Below the pieces are notes generated by a model. It had not been told where the DNA came from. It saw only the letters and a program-made list of their open reading frames with translations, and did not search any database. DNA of 64,000 nucleotides, from the NCBI GenBank assembly GCA_030431455.1, contig JAUIJE010000007.1, positions 398,973 through 462,972 on the forward strand, in the 5' to 3' direction. Below, one piece after another: positions 1-10,877 of the stretch. The stretch's first letter is position 1. Every line of letters begins with the position of its first letter. This DNA is from a bacterium (GTDB lineage Bacteria > Myxococcota > UBA727 > JAUIJE01). Position numbers and translations under genes: made by a program.

Positions 1-578
1 TCCTGTTCGCTCAGGCCGTCGATGCCCTGCTTGGCCACCGCCCGGACCAAATCCCGGGGGGCGTTGAGCGCGACGAAGGTCGCCTCCGCCTGGCGCCCGG
101 CGGTGAAGATGTCCCGGTAGAGGTCCTCGTCGTGACCCCAGCTCTCCTTCCAGTCCAACGCCGAGAAAAGCCCGTCCTCGTCGATCTCCCCCCGGCCGTA
201 GCGATCCAGGGCGGCCTGCCCCGGCCAGGTCACCATCTCGAGCCCCACCGCCATCGGCTTGCCGGTGCCGCCCACGGTGCGGATGATCTCGGCCTGCAGC
301 CGGTGGTGCGGGAGCTGGTCGTGTTGCTCGCCCACCAGCACCGCCTGGGCCGCGGTCACCCGGGCCTGGACCTCTTCGAAGGTCATCACTTTGCCGGTCT
401 TGCCGTCGACGAAAGCCATGCGCGTGGCCTCGTCGAACACCGGCTCCTCGGCCTCGACATCCGGCCGGGGCGCGGGCTCGTCTTGCACCGTCGGCACCGC
501 CGACGCGGGCTTTTCCTGGGTGGTCTGACAGCCCACCGCACACACCACCGAAGCGACCAAAAGCAAACGCGTTTTCAT
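1..578 (-). CDS. ChaN-like (Tiki/DUF399 superfamily) lipoprotein, 3' end cut off
   Basis: The gene starts at an ATG at 578 and runs off the left edge, so only about 192 residues are visible. The N-terminus is a short lipoprotein signal ending in AVG-Cys (Cys17), followed by a Pro/Glu-rich linker. From about residue 65 it reads VLVGEQHDQLPHHRLQ, which matches the ChaN family hallmark (a [I/V]GE.HD..[A/P]HH core); the family binds haem or acts as a Tiki-like hydrolase fold at the outer membrane. It then continues with a Gly-Leu-Glu-Met strand and a WGHDEDLYRDIF segment, also typical of the family. The family assignment is from motif memory; haem binding is not shown here. It is divergent from the next gene. 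Confidence 0.72.
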   Translation of the reverse strand, partial: MKTRLLLVASVVCAVGCQTTQEKPASAVPTVQDEPAPRPDVEAEEPVFDEATRMAFVDGKTGKVMTFEEVQARVTAAQAVLVGEQHDQLPHHRLQAEIIRTVGGTGKPMAVGLEMVTWPGQAALDRYGRGEIDEDGLFSALDWKESWGHDEDLYRDIFTAGRQAEATFVALNAPRDLVRAVAKQGIDGLSEQ

Positions 579-654
579 GCCGGCACCCTAACAAAAGACG
601 CCAGCGCCGGCGCGGGGCGTTGTCGCCTCTGCACCGCGTGGCTATCCCGGGACC

Positions 655-1218
655 ATGGGCAAATGGACGTACGACAAGCTGTGCCACGCCAAGGGCAAAG
701 AGCTCGACCAGGTGGTGCAAAACGGGCGCAAGCCCTCCCTCGAGACCCTGCAGGGGTACGAATGGCGCGGCTACAACGTGCTGCCCCCCCACGCCTATGC
801 GGTGATGTGGCTCTTGGAGAACACCCGGTTCATCAAGTGCTTTTTGAAAGAGCCCACCGCCACCGATGACGACGGGCAACCCACCGAGCTCGCGGGCTAC
901 AACCTCAAGGTCACCCGCGGGGGCACCGGTGACCCTTGGACCACAAAACCGTCCGAAGAAAAGCCCCTCAAGATCGGCAAATACCGCGTGCTCCCCGACG
1001 GCGACCGCGGCAAGTACACCGGCAAATACGACAACGCGGTGTTCCTCGACTACGACGTGCCCGACAACAACCTCTTCGACGGGCGCACGATCAAGGACTT
1101 CATCGTGCACCCCGACGACAACGACGACCTCATCGTGGGCAAGGCCATCTTTCACCTCGGGCCCATCAGCACGCCGAGCTTTTTTATTCTCGAGCGCTAC
1201 CAAGAACACAACCGCTGA
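655..1218 (+). CDS. Conserved-looking hypothetical protein, 187 aa
   Basis: Soluble, 187 residues, with no signal peptide or membrane segment. It opens with MGKWTYDKLCHAKGKELD and is rich in Asp, Lys and Tyr. The middle (about 95-150) has short alternating segments such as KIGKYRVLP and AVFLDYDVPDNN that look like beta strands, and the end (IFHLGPISTPSFFILERY) is also strand-like. I do not recognise the family. The ATG at 655 has no clear Shine-Dalgarno, but codon use is strongly GC3-rich as in its neighbours. It lies 30 bp upstream of the next plus-strand gene, so the two may be co-transcribed. Confidence 0.6.
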   Translation: MGKWTYDKLCHAKGKELDQVVQNGRKPSLETLQGYEWRGYNVLPPHAYAVMWLLENTRFIKCFLKEPTATDDDGQPTELAGYNLKVTRGGTGDPWTTKPSEEKPLKIGKYRVLPDGDRGKYTGKYDNAVFLDYDVPDNNLFDGRTIKDFIVHPDDNDDLIVGKAIFHLGPISTPSFFILERYQEHNR

Positions 1219-1248
1219 AGCCGGCCGCGGGGACGTTATGCTGGAGGC

Positions 1249-1908
1249 ATGAGCGGCGACGTCCCCCTGCCCGACTGGGCCACCCTCGCCCTCGCCGACG
1301 GCGAAGCGGTGCGCTGGGCCCGCGTGCCCATCCGCCGCGCCGGGGGCCCCCTCGGGGTGTACAGCATCATGGTGCTCGGGGTGGCGTTCACCTTCGCGTC
1401 GGGGGTCGCGTTGGTCGAGATGGCCGGGCGCTACGATCTCTCGATGGGCGTGGGCCGGGTGATGCTGCTCGCGCTGATCATGGCCCTGTGCACCCTGTGG
1501 CTGGTGTTTTCGTTGATGATGCTGGTGTGGCCGCTGCTGTCGGGGTGGGCGATGCGCAACCAGATCGCCATCGTCACCGACCGGCGGGTGCTGCACGTCC
1601 GCCGCCGGGTGGGGAACACCGCGCCCCCCCGGGTCAAGGCCACCCCGCTCAGCGAATGCACCCACGTCCAGGTCGTGCGCCGGCGGGGCGAGAGCGCGAC
1701 GCTGGTGCTGTCCGAGGGCTTGCGCGAGCGGGCGTTCGATGGGCGCACCGTCTACGAATGGAACTGCATCCACGGCCTCCCCGACGCCGACGGGGCCCAG
1801 GCCGCGATCGAACGCGGGCTGGGGTCAGGGCACGGGGGCGGCGTCGACGGGCTCGACCGCGGGGACCGCGGAGAGGGCGCCGCGCATGCGGTGGGCGGGC
1901 CCGTATAG
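1249..1908 (+). CDS. Two-TM membrane protein with a bacterial PH-like domain
   Basis: 219 residues. Two hydrophobic segments (about 34-60 and 75-100) form a hairpin. The following NQIAIVTDRRVLHVRR stretch resembles the start of bacterial pleckstrin-homology-like (YdbS/YdbT-type) domains, where a TD.RV core sits just after the membrane hairpin; it continues with a VKATPLSECTHVQV strand pair. The last 35 residues are Gly/Asp-rich and low complexity. The 3' end overlaps the convergent YihY-family gene by 84 bp, so the tail may be less constrained. The family assignment is an inference from the fold pattern. Confidence 0.6.
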   Translation: MSGDVPLPDWATLALADGEAVRWARVPIRRAGGPLGVYSIMVLGVAFTFASGVALVEMAGRYDLSMGVGRVMLLALIMALCTLWLVFSLMMLVWPLLSGWAMRNQIAIVTDRRVLHVRRRVGNTAPPRVKATPLSECTHVQVVRRRGESATLVLSEGLRERAFDGRTVYEWNCIHGLPDADGAQAAIERGLGSGHGGGVDGLDRGDRGEGAAHAVGGPV

Positions 1909-2856
1909 CCGGCGCCGTTGCACCACCTTGGTGAGGTGGGCCGCGTACTGGAGCAGCACCGAGGTCACGAATATCCACAGCACGGTGGCCATCACCGCGG
2001 AGAAGCCGCCGTACAGCGCCCCAATGTCACTGAATTCGACAAGATAGATCAAATAGATGGTGCGGCTCAGCTGCCAGGCGAGCGCGAAGAACAGGCCCCC
2101 GATGAGCGCGGGCCCCCCGTGGATGCGGTGGGTGGTGAAAATCTTGAGCAACACCAAAAACCACAGCGCGATCAGCGCGGCCGAGAACGCCTGGCTGAGC
2201 AGGGTCTCGGTGGTGCCGCCCCCGACGAAGAACGCGATGCCCTCGGGGAGCGCTTCCTCCACCCGGTCGAACAGGCTGATCAGGACCTTGAGCACAAAAT
2301 AGCCGCCCAGCATCGCGAGCAAGAACAGCGAAAAGAACAGCTTGGACAGGAACACATTGCGCGGCTGGGCCGACCGGGGCCGGTCGTCGGGCAGCGACCG
2401 GGCAAAAATCCGCGCGAAGGAAAATTCCAGGGCCCGGAACACCTGGCTGGCCGAGAACAACAATGCCACTGTGCCCACCAGCCCGAGGCTCTCGCGGTTC
2501 TCGAGCATGCCGCGCAGGTCGTCGGCCATCTCCCCGGACAGGAAGGGGGCGGCGGCGCGGATCTGTTCCATGAGGTCGCCGATGACCCGCTCGGTTTGTT
2601 CGGGGTCGGTGCCGAAAAACAACATCGCGTAGCCGGTGGCGGACGCGACGATGATCAGCAGCGGAATCATGGACAGCAGGGTGTAGAAGGCGACCGCGGC
2701 CGCGTACATCAAGGAATGGTCGCGAACAAAATCGCCCAGCATCCCGTCGACGAGCTCGAACACCCAACCGCCCACCGGGTGCCGGCGGACCTTGACCAAG
2801 GTCCGGAGCACAAAAAACCGCACCGGGCGCAGCAGGGTGCACAGCGCCTTGGTCAT
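1825..2856 (-). CDS. YihY/BrkB-family inner membrane protein
   Basis: 343 residues with about six transmembrane segments. It contains the family's early MYAAAVAFYTLLSMIPLLII signature (about 49-68), where the AxAFYxLLSxxPLL pattern is the usual YihY/BrkB hallmark, and the later ALIGGLFFALAW...YGGFSAVMATVLWIF block. The family was once annotated as ribonuclease BN or BrkB; its function is unsettled. The start ATG at 2856 overlaps the stop of der (ATGA), so translation is probably coupled to der. A longer in-frame reading upstream only re-reads der and was not used. The C-terminal tail is Pro/Ala-rich. Confidence 0.9.
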   Translation of the reverse strand: MTKALCTLLRPVRFFVLRTLVKVRRHPVGGWVFELVDGMLGDFVRDHSLMYAAAVAFYTLLSMIPLLIIVASATGYAMLFFGTDPEQTERVIGDLMEQIRAAAPFLSGEMADDLRGMLENRESLGLVGTVALLFSASQVFRALEFSFARIFARSLPDDRPRSAQPRNVFLSKLFFSLFLLAMLGGYFVLKVLISLFDRVEEALPEGIAFFVGGGTTETLLSQAFSAALIALWFLVLLKIFTTHRIHGGPALIGGLFFALAWQLSRTIYLIYLVEFSDIGALYGGFSAVMATVLWIFVTSVLLQYAAHLTKVVQRRRLYGPAHRMRGALSAVPAVEPVDAAPVP

Positions 2857-4481
2857 CGTCGGCGGCGGGGCCCTTTTTTGCGGCCTTTTTTCCCTTGGGT
2901 GGCCTGGCGGCGTTTGCGGGCCTCGATGTTCTTTTCGCGGCCCTTGGCGTCGCCTTTGCGGCGCAGGATGAGCCGGATGGGGGCCCCTTCGAAGCCGAAC
3001 GCCTCGCGCAGGCGGTTCTGCAAAAAGCGCCGGTAGGAAAAGTGCACCCCGGGCACGTCGTTGGTGGCGAACACGAAGGTGGGGGGCGCGGCCCGGACCT
3101 GGGCCCCGAAGTAGATTTTGACCCGCTTGCCTTTGTGCACCGGGGGCTGGTGCGCGGCCACCGCGGCGGTGATCACGCGGTTCACGTCGGCGGTGGGCAC
3201 CCGGGTGAAGTGGGCGCGCGCGACCTCCACCGCCCGTTCCACGATGTCGAACACCTTGCGGCCGGTCTTGGCCGACGCGAACAGAATCGGCGCGTAGTCC
3301 ACAAACGGCATGCGGTCCCGCAGCATCTCGCGAAACTCTTTGGCGTCGAGCTCGTGCTCTTTTTTGAGGTCCCACTTGTTGACCACGATGAGCAGGGCCC
3401 GGCCCTTGTCGTGGGCGAAGGCCGCGACCTTCATGTCTTGTTCGGTCAGGCCCGCGGTGGCGTCGATCATCATGATCGCGACGTCGGCCCGGTCCAGGCC
3501 CTTGAGCGCGCTCACCACCGCGTACTTCTCCATCTTCGCGCTGATCGAGCGTTTGCGCCGAATGCCCGCGGTGTCGATGATGCGGAACTTGTGGCCACCG
3601 TACTCGAAGAATGAGTCCACCGCGTCCATGGTCGTGCCCGCAATGTCACTGACCAGGTGGCGCTCCTCGCCGAGCAGCCGGTTGACCAAGCTCGACTTGC
3701 CACTGTTGGGCTTGCCGATCACGCACAGCCGCAGCACCTCCGGCATCTGGATCACGGGGGACTTCTTGACCGGGGGCGGCTCGTCCGCGGGCTCCCCGAA
3801 GCCTTCGTCCCCGTCGTCGAGACCGTACTCATCGTCGTAGGCCGCGCCGTCGTCGTCGTCGACATCGCCCTCGGCGAGACCCTCGGCCTCGTCCAGGGCA
3901 TCGTCGATCTCGTCCTCGGACAGGTCGCCCTGCTGCTCTTTTTCCCACGCCTCTTGGGCCGCGCGCCCCGCCTCGGCCAACGCGGGGTCGAGATGTTCGA
4001 ACAGGCCTTCCATCATGTCCCCCACCCCCCGCCCGTGCTCGGCGGAGATGGCGAACACCTGGTCGGCGCCGATCTCGTAAAACTCGTGGGCCAACGCGTC
4101 GTGTTTGGGCCCGTCCACCTTGTTGGCCGCGAGCAACAGCGGCCGGCCACTTTTGCGCAACAGGCGCGCGACCTCGATGTCCGGGGGGGTCGGCCCGGCC
4201 CGGGCGTCGACCACCATCAACACCACGTCCGCCTCCTCGATGGCGAGTTGGCTTTGGGTGCGAATCTCTTCGAACAGCTGGGTGTCCGGATCGGGCTCGA
4301 AGCCACCGGTGTCGATCAGGGTATAGCGGATGTCCTCGAACACCCCGTCGGCGTAGATGCGGTCCCGGGTCACCCCGGGCACGTCCTCCACGATGGAGAT
4401 GCGCCGCCGGGCCAGGCGGTTGAACAGGGTGCTCTTGCCCACGTTGGGCCGGCCCACGATGGCGACGACGGGAACGCGCAT
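2853..4481 (-). CDS. der: Ribosome-associated GTPase Der (EngA)
   Basis: Tandem-GTPase factor for 50S ribosome assembly; 542 residues, longer than the usual 430-490. G-domain 1 has GRPNVGKS (10-17), DTGG (57-60) and NKVD (120-123). G-domain 2 has GKPNSGKS (256-263), DTAG (303-306) and NKWD (368-371). A KH-like domain occupies about 435-510, with a basic tail rich in Lys/Arg. Between the G domains there is an unusually long acidic linker (about 175-245) packed with Asp/Glu, where most Der proteins have a short spacer. The start is the ATG just before the first strand ([10 protein letters not shown]); the open frame extends 92 codons upstream but that part shows no Der similarity. Confidence 0.97.
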   Translation of the reverse strand: MRVPVVAIVGRPNVGKSTLFNRLARRRISIVEDVPGVTRDRIYADGVFEDIRYTLIDTGGFEPDPDTQLFEEIRTQSQLAIEEADVVLMVVDARAGPTPPDIEVARLLRKSGRPLLLAANKVDGPKHDALAHEFYEIGADQVFAISAEHGRGVGDMMEGLFEHLDPALAEAGRAAQEAWEKEQQGDLSEDEIDDALDEAEGLAEGDVDDDDGAAYDDEYGLDDGDEGFGEPADEPPPVKKSPVIQMPEVLRLCVIGKPNSGKSSLVNRLLGEERHLVSDIAGTTMDAVDSFFEYGGHKFRIIDTAGIRRKRSISAKMEKYAVVSALKGLDRADVAIMMIDATAGLTEQDMKVAAFAHDKGRALLIVVNKWDLKKEHELDAKEFREMLRDRMPFVDYAPILFASAKTGRKVFDIVERAVEVARAHFTRVPTADVNRVITAAVAAHQPPVHKGKRVKIYFGAQVRAAPPTFVFATNDVPGVHFSYRRFLQNRLREAFGFEGAPIRLILRRKGDAKGREKNIEARKRRQATQGKKGRKKGPRRRR

Positions 4482-4787
4482 GGGCACCGTGTAGCCTATT
4501 TTTTCAGCTTTGCGGCCCCCTTCGCACCGCCCGGGGGTCTTTGCCGGCCGCCAGACCACGGGCGTGGCGCTCGAATGCCACTGCATGCAGCCGATGGCGA
4601 ACGCCGCGCTTGCCGGGCGCGCGGAAAAGGCTCCCCAGCGGTCGGATGCGAAGCGCATACGACCCGGCCCGATGGGCCAGAGGCCCCTGGAGGGCCGCCT
4701 TTGGGGGTGGGGCGGCAACGCGGCGCGTTGCTTGAGCCATTCCTCCGGAATGGCCACGCCGTGAGCGCTCGCGCGCGCGAACGGGGC

Positions 4788-4806
4788 GGGGGGAGGAACT
4801 CCCCCC
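4788..4806. other. Perfect 8-bp G-rich hairpin
   Basis: GGGGGGAG (4788-4795), loop GAA, CTCCCCCC (4799-4806). The stem is perfect and very strong. No U-tract follows in either direction, so it is not a classical intrinsic terminator. On the minus strand it begins about 9 nt after the stop of the 9-codon ORF at 4815-4844, an arrangement that recalls leader/attenuator layouts, though this is inference. Confidence 0.4.
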
Positions 4807-4814
4807 GGAAGGAA

Positions 4815-4844
4815 TCAGTAGAACATCGTGGGGACTTGAGTCAT
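4815..4844 (-). CDS. Possible 9-residue leader peptide ORF
   Basis: Minus-strand ATG at 4844 preceded by GGAGG (4851-4855) at an ideal 6-nt spacing, reading MTQVPTMFY then TGA. A 7-bp inverted repeat (4843-4849 with 4861-4867, ATGGCAA/TTGCCAT) places the Shine-Dalgarno in the loop and the start codon in the stem, and the perfect hairpin at 4788-4806 follows. It lies between the AraC-type gene and der, both on the same strand. It could be a regulatory mini-ORF or chance; no family is recognised. Confidence 0.25.
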   Translation of the reverse strand: MTQVPTMFY

Positions 4845-4999
4845 GGCAAACCTCCGATGGTTGCCATCCTAGGGCGCGGGCCCGTTCCCGCTTGTCACAT
4901 CACGCCAATCTTCAGCTCAGATGCGCCGGTCGGACATTCGACCGATGGGGGGCGGGTGCGGCTCGACGCGGCGCGCCACTGCACCATGGTGTGCCGGGC

Positions 5000-6019
5000 T
5001 CAGCGCCGCATCTCCGAGGGGGGCTTGCCCGTCCAGCGCCGGAACGCCTTGGAGAACGCGCCCACGTCGCCAAAGCCGAGCAGAAACGCGACCTCGGTCA
5101 CCGGCATGCCCCCTTCGCGCAGGCAGCCCACCGCGACCTTGGCCCGGGCCTCGTCGAACACTTCGCGGAACGACGTGCCCTCGTCTTTGAGCCGCCGCTG
5201 CAGCGTGCGCGGGGGGATGGCCAGCGCGTCGGCCAAGGTCTGGACCGTGACCTCCCCGGGCAGCTCGGTCTGGATGTGCCGCAGCGCGGCGGTGCGCACC
5301 GTCTCGTCGCGGGGAAGCTCGGCCAACGCCCGGTCCGCGGCCTGCTTGAGCACTTGGTGCAACACCGGGTCCTGGTCCTTGAGCGGCGCCTTGGCGGTCT
5401 TCTTGTCGAACACCAACGCCCACTCCCCGGTGTCGTCGTGCACCTGGGTCCCGTAGATTTCTTCGAGCTGGTCGCGCCGGCAGCCCTTGGGCAGCTTGGT
5501 GGCGAGCGCCACGTATTGGGGGCGCGCGTCCCCGACGACAAACTCCCGCGCGGCCTTGATCCAGGTCCCGAGGGTAAACGTCAGGGCCATAAAAAAGTCC
5601 GCCCGCCCATTGGTCATCGCGATGACAAGCTCTTCGCTGTCGTCGGACGCGCTGCGCTCGGAGACCTCGACCTGCATCTCGCTGGCCAACAGTGCATAGT
5701 AGCGGGCGAGGCCGCGCCAGCCGTCGGTGGCGGTGCCCGTCGACGCGGCCACGTAGCGCAACATCGCCACCGCGCCTTTGTCGAACTGCATGCTCGTGCC
5801 CACCTTCGCCCCGAGGGTGAGGGTGGGATCGAGGCGCTGCACGTCGTGCCAAAACTTGTAGACCGCGATCGCGGGCACCCGGGTCTTCTCTTCGATGCGC
5901 GAGAGCCCGCACTCCTCCGCGAGCGCGTCGGTCTGCGGCAACAGGGGCCGCATCGCGCGCAGCATGCCGGCGACGTAGCCGGCGTCGTGGGTGGCAAAGT
6001 GAGAGGTGGTGTCCGACAT
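5000..6019 (-). CDS. AraC-family transcriptional regulator (arabinose-binding-domain type)
   Basis: 339 residues. The N-terminal two thirds resemble the AraC-type sensor domain found in OruR/ArgR-like regulators, an alpha/beta domain spanning about 20-220. The C-terminal about 100 residues carry the double helix-turn-helix: a first HTH around VTVQTLADALAIPPRTLQRRL and a second around MPVTEVAFLLGFGDVGAFSKAFRRWTG, with the classical FS.AFRRW.G.P signature ending the protein. The ATG at 6019 was chosen because the frame upstream only re-reads the neighbouring lipoprotein. It has no obvious target operon beside it; der lies downstream on the same strand after a 518-bp gap. Confidence 0.9.
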   Translation of the reverse strand: MSDTTSHFATHDAGYVAGMLRAMRPLLPQTDALAEECGLSRIEEKTRVPAIAVYKFWHDVQRLDPTLTLGAKVGTSMQFDKGAVAMLRYVAASTGTATDGWRGLARYYALLASEMQVEVSERSASDDSEELVIAMTNGRADFFMALTFTLGTWIKAAREFVVGDARPQYVALATKLPKGCRRDQLEEIYGTQVHDDTGEWALVFDKKTAKAPLKDQDPVLHQVLKQAADRALAELPRDETVRTAALRHIQTELPGEVTVQTLADALAIPPRTLQRRLKDEGTSFREVFDEARAKVAVGCLREGGMPVTEVAFLLGFGDVGAFSKAFRRWTGKPPSEMRR

Positions 6020-6075
6020 GGGCGCCCCTGCTCTATCACGGGCAAGGGCGCCACGACATGCGGCTTGCGCCCGAC

Positions 6076-6654
6076 TCAGGGGGCCTCGAACGTGAGGCTC
6101 AGGGTGTCGATCACGGTCTCGAAGCCCGAGGTGGTGGCCGGGGTGATGGTGACCTTTTGGCCCACGGGCGCGTGGACGACAAAGCGCGCGGTGAGGATGT
6201 CGCAGCCCGCGTAGCCGTACATCTGGTTGTTGTGGTGCACCTCGCCGACGTCGAGGGTGATCGCGGGGTAGTGGTACCAGCCGGTGCTCTCGATGTTCGC
6301 CGCGGTCACGAGCACCTCGAGTTGGTCGTCGTCGAGGCGCTCGCCCAGCGCGACGTCCGCGAGCAACCAGCCGTCGGCGTTGTCGAGCGAGAAGTCCTCC
6401 TCCTCCGCGGCCACACACGCGCTGTGGGCGTCCTGCACGGCGTCGAACCGGTCCTGGACCGCGGCGGGCACACAAAGGCCGGGGCAGCCGGCGGGGTCCG
6501 GGAGCGACACCGGGTCTGGGTCCGGGGCGCCGGTCGCCTCGGCCGGCTCGCCCGCGCCGTCTCCGGTCCGGGGGAAGGCCGGTCCGCCGCACGCGGTGGC
6601 GACGAGGGGGAGCAGCGTCAGGGACAGACCGAGCAGGCCGGCAGGGACTCGCAT
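6076..6654 (-). CDS. Putative lipoprotein, 192 aa, unknown function
   Basis: Signal peptide of 21 residues ending ATA-Cys22, a possible lipobox, followed by a Pro/Asp/Gly-rich linker (to about 60). The mature domain has four further Cys residues (CPGLC near 57-61 and two later) and beta-strand-like segments near the end (KVTITPATTSGFETVIDTLSL). No family recognised. A Shine-Dalgarno AGGAGGTC lies 5-10 nt before the ATG. It is upstream of the AraC-type gene on the same strand, 56 bp apart, so the two may form one transcript. Confidence 0.72.
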   Translation of the reverse strand: MRVPAGLLGLSLTLLPLVATACGGPAFPRTGDGAGEPAEATGAPDPDPVSLPDPAGCPGLCVPAAVQDRFDAVQDAHSACVAAEEEDFSLDNADGWLLADVALGERLDDDQLEVLVTAANIESTGWYHYPAITLDVGEVHHNNQMYGYAGCDILTARFVVHAPVGQKVTITPATTSGFETVIDTLSLTFEAP

Positions 6655-6762
6655 GGGGGACCTCCTTGTGGGTTGGTCACAGCATGCGCGATCGGCGGGG
6701 TCCGGTAAATCAGGATGTTGGGAATCCTATTATGTGGCACATCAGGACAGTTCGCGAGGTAC

Positions 6763-6786
6763 AAAAAAGCCCGCGAAGTCGCGGGC
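6763..6786 (-). terminator. Rho-independent terminator of ftsH
   Basis: Minus-strand stem GCCCGCG / CGCGGGC (6769-6786) with an ACTT loop followed by six U residues (6763-6768), about 10 nt after the ftsH stop codon. Confidence 0.88.
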
Positions 6787-6796
6787 TTCTCGTCGG

Positions 6797-8749
<1,953 letters not shown>

Positions 8750-8849
8750 GTTCACCTCGCTGTCCGCGTCCGCTCCGTCGCGACGCGAACAAAATCTCAT
8801 ACCATCATGGGCGCGCTTGGCCAGGCGGACAAGCGCTGGCCGCAGATGC

Positions 8850-9890
8850 CTAGCCGCCCGCGTCCGGCGGGGGCACAGGGACCCGGACCCGCATGGAGAC
8901 CGTGTGCGGGGCCTGCAAAAACGCATCTAACCCGCTGAATTGAAAGACTTTTCCGGACTCTCCAGCCGCGGCCGCGGCCGCGCACGCGGCCAGGGTCGGC
9001 GCCCCCCGCCGCGGATCTGTCGATGGCCGGGCCGCCATCTCCGCCTGCAGGGCCCGCCGCCAGAGCGCCACCCGCGCCGCGGCCGGCACGTCGGGGGCCA
9101 TGCGCAGGACCACCTCGCCGGTGTGCACGGTGCGCGCGACCGCGGATGCCGCCCACGCCCGCAGCGCGTCCTCGTCGTCCCGCCGCAAAAACGCCCGGTC
9201 CGCGCACCGGTCGGACAGCGCCGCGCCGGTCTCCGCAGCCCAATGCTGCAGGAGGCGCCGCGCCTGGGCGCGCCGGTTGTCGCCTGCCTCGTCGGCGGGG
9301 TCGACAAACACGTCCGTGACCCCTTGGGCCTCGAGCGCCGCCCGCAACGTGGCCCGGGGCAGCGACAAGAACGGACGGCACAAGGCCACGCCGGGCCCGA
9401 GGGGGCGCACCGCGGCCATGGCCGCCCCGCCCGGGCCCCCGCCCCAGCCGAGCAGGTCGAGCAAAAAGCCCTCCGCGACATCGTCGCGGTGGTGGGCCAC
9501 GACGACGGTGGCCGCGCCGTGGGCGCGGGCGTGCGCGGTCAACAGGCGGTACCGCGCCGCCCGCCACGCGGCCTCGCCGAGGCCTCGTCCGTCCTCGTCG
9601 GCGTGCAGCACCGCGGCGGCGAAGCCCAGGGCCTGCGCCCGGCGCGCGACGTCGTGGGCGGCCTGGGTCGACGCGGGGTGGCTCTTGTGATCGACCGCGG
9701 CCACGATCAGAGGGGCGCGGTCGTCGTCGGGCAGGTGCGCGCACATCTCGAGCATGGCGCGGGAGTCCGGCCCGCCGCTCACCGCGAGCACCACCCCGCC
9801 CGGGGCCCGGGGCCCGACGTGGGCGGCCCAGGCGTTGCGCAACGGCTGGTGGGCACGCCGCACGGTGGTGGGGAGGGTCGGGCCGGTCAT
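8850..9890 (-). CDS. tilS: tRNA(Ile)-lysidine synthase TilS
   Basis: 346 residues. The N-terminal PP-loop ATPase domain carries AVSGGPDS (36-43), the ATP-pyrophosphatase signature, followed by VAAVDHKSHP and a later VVVAHHRDDVAEGFLL that matches the TilS HH..DD.AE motif. The enzyme converts cytidine-34 of the AUA-reading tRNA-Ile to lysidine. The C-terminal part is Ala-rich and divergent, and the length is shorter than E. coli TilS (432). The start ATG at 9890 has only a weak Shine-Dalgarno. It is followed by ftsH, presumably in one operon. Confidence 0.9.
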   Translation of the reverse strand: MTGPTLPTTVRRAHQPLRNAWAAHVGPRAPGGVVLAVSGGPDSRAMLEMCAHLPDDDRAPLIVAAVDHKSHPASTQAAHDVARRAQALGFAAAVLHADEDGRGLGEAAWRAARYRLLTAHARAHGAATVVVAHHRDDVAEGFLLDLLGWGGGPGGAAMAAVRPLGPGVALCRPFLSLPRATLRAALEAQGVTDVFVDPADEAGDNRRAQARRLLQHWAAETGAALSDRCADRAFLRRDDEDALRAWAASAVARTVHTGEVVLRMAPDVPAAARVALWRRALQAEMAARPSTDPRRGAPTLAACAAAAAAGESGKVFQFSGLDAFLQAPHTVSMRVRVPVPPPDAGG

Positions 9891-10049
9891 GTGCCCTTTG
9901 TGCGCGGCGATCCAAAAGTGTGCAACCCGCGCCGGGGTGCACCGATTTGGCCCGGTCTGGGGCGGCAAAAGCACCAAGCGACGCGGGCGCAGAGCCGGCA
10001 CGGTCCTTGGACTCTCCGGGGGCAGTCACCCACCGCTGAGGAGGAACAG

Positions 10050-10877
10050 ATGAAGGTGCGTTTTTATGGAGTGCGGGGATCGATCGCGACGTCGGGGCCG
10101 GAGACGGTCCGCTATGGCGGCAACACCAGCTGCGTCCTCGTCGAAGCCGGCGACCAAAAGCTGATCTTCGATGCCGGGACCGGCATCCAGCGGTTGGGCA
10201 CGGAGCTCGGCCCCACCGACGTCGACGCCCATCTGTTCTTGAGCCATTTGCATTGGGACCACATCCAGGGCTTTCCCTTCTTCACCCCCGCGTTTGTGCC
10301 CGGCAACCAATTGTCCGTGTACCGGGTGGCCCTCTCCGACAGCGACGTGGGCATCCGACAAGCCCTGGCGGATCAGATGCAGCCCCCCAACTTCCCCGTG
10401 CCCCTCGACATCATGGGCGCGGACCTGCGCTTTTGGGATGTGCCCGAGCACGACCGAATCCGGCTGCCCCACGTCGAGGTGATTCCCCTCGCGGTGGACC
10501 ACCCCAACGGCTGCGTGGCCTACCGGGTGCAACGGGGCCAAAAGGCGGTGGTGTACGCCACCGACCTCGAACACCACGAGGGCGAAATCAACGGCGGGCT
10601 CGTCGAGCTCTGCCGCGGCGCGGACGTGCTCATCTACGACGCGATGTACACCCCCGAGGAATACGCCGGGGAGGTGGGCATGAGCCGCAAGGGCTGGGGT
10701 CACTCCACGTTCGACGCGGGGGCGGCGATCGCGGAGAAGGCGGGGGTCAAGACCTTGTGTCTGTTCCACCACGATCCCGGCCACGACGACGTCTTTCTCG
10801 ACGGGCTCGGTGATCGGGCCCGGCGGCGCTTCGCCGACACCGTGGTCGCCCGCGAGGGGCTGACCCTCTCGCTCTGA
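10050..10877 (+). CDS. MBL-fold metal-dependent hydrolase
   Basis: 275 residues; starts at an ATG directly preceded by GAGGAGGAACAG, an excellent ribosome binding site. It opens with MKVRFYGVRGSIATSGPET, then YGGNTSCVLVE. The metal-binding motif HLHWDH (66-71) follows, with later metal ligands in YATDLEHHEG and GHSTF. This matches the PhnP/RNase Z-like branch of metallo-beta-lactamase fold proteins that is common in Myxococcota, sometimes described as cyclic-nucleotide phosphodiesterase-like. The substrate is unknown. Its 3' end overlaps an opposite-strand frame at 10700-10877. Confidence 0.85.
   Translation: MKVRFYGVRGSIATSGPETVRYGGNTSCVLVEAGDQKLIFDAGTGIQRLGTELGPTDVDAHLFLSHLHWDHIQGFPFFTPAFVPGNQLSVYRVALSDSDVGIRQALADQMQPPNFPVPLDIMGADLRFWDVPEHDRIRLPHVEVIPLAVDHPNGCVAYRVQRGQKAVVYATDLEHHEGEINGGLVELCRGADVLIYDAMYTPEEYAGEVGMSRKGWGHSTFDAGAAIAEKAGVKTLCLFHHDPGHDDVFLDGLGDRARRRFADTVVAREGLTLSL

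Larger units (their letters stand above)
4482..4999. other. Intergenic region between der and the AraC-type gene
   Basis: 518 bp without a convincing standard gene. Open frames here (for example one on the minus strand at 4504-4740 with GGAGG nearly touching its ATG) have no recognisable protein features. The region holds two structured elements annotated separately, a possible 9-codon ORF with a good ribosome binding site and a perfect 8-bp hairpin. It also holds one near-match of the dispersed CAGNNNCATTG word (4573-4583, minus orientation). The der promoter presumably lies here. Confidence 0.5.

Noticed and set aside
4482..4757. Upstream extension of der to a start at 4757 and an overlapping 78-codon frame at 4504-4740
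   Set aside because: The extension adds 92 residues with no Der similarity before the universal [16 protein letters not shown] start, and the small frame has its GGAGG too close to the ATG and no coding character.
4815..4844. The 9-residue ORF as a RiPP or biarylitide-like precursor
   Set aside because: No modifying enzyme (P450, radical SAM, YcaO) lies nearby; a regulatory leader or chance is more plausible.
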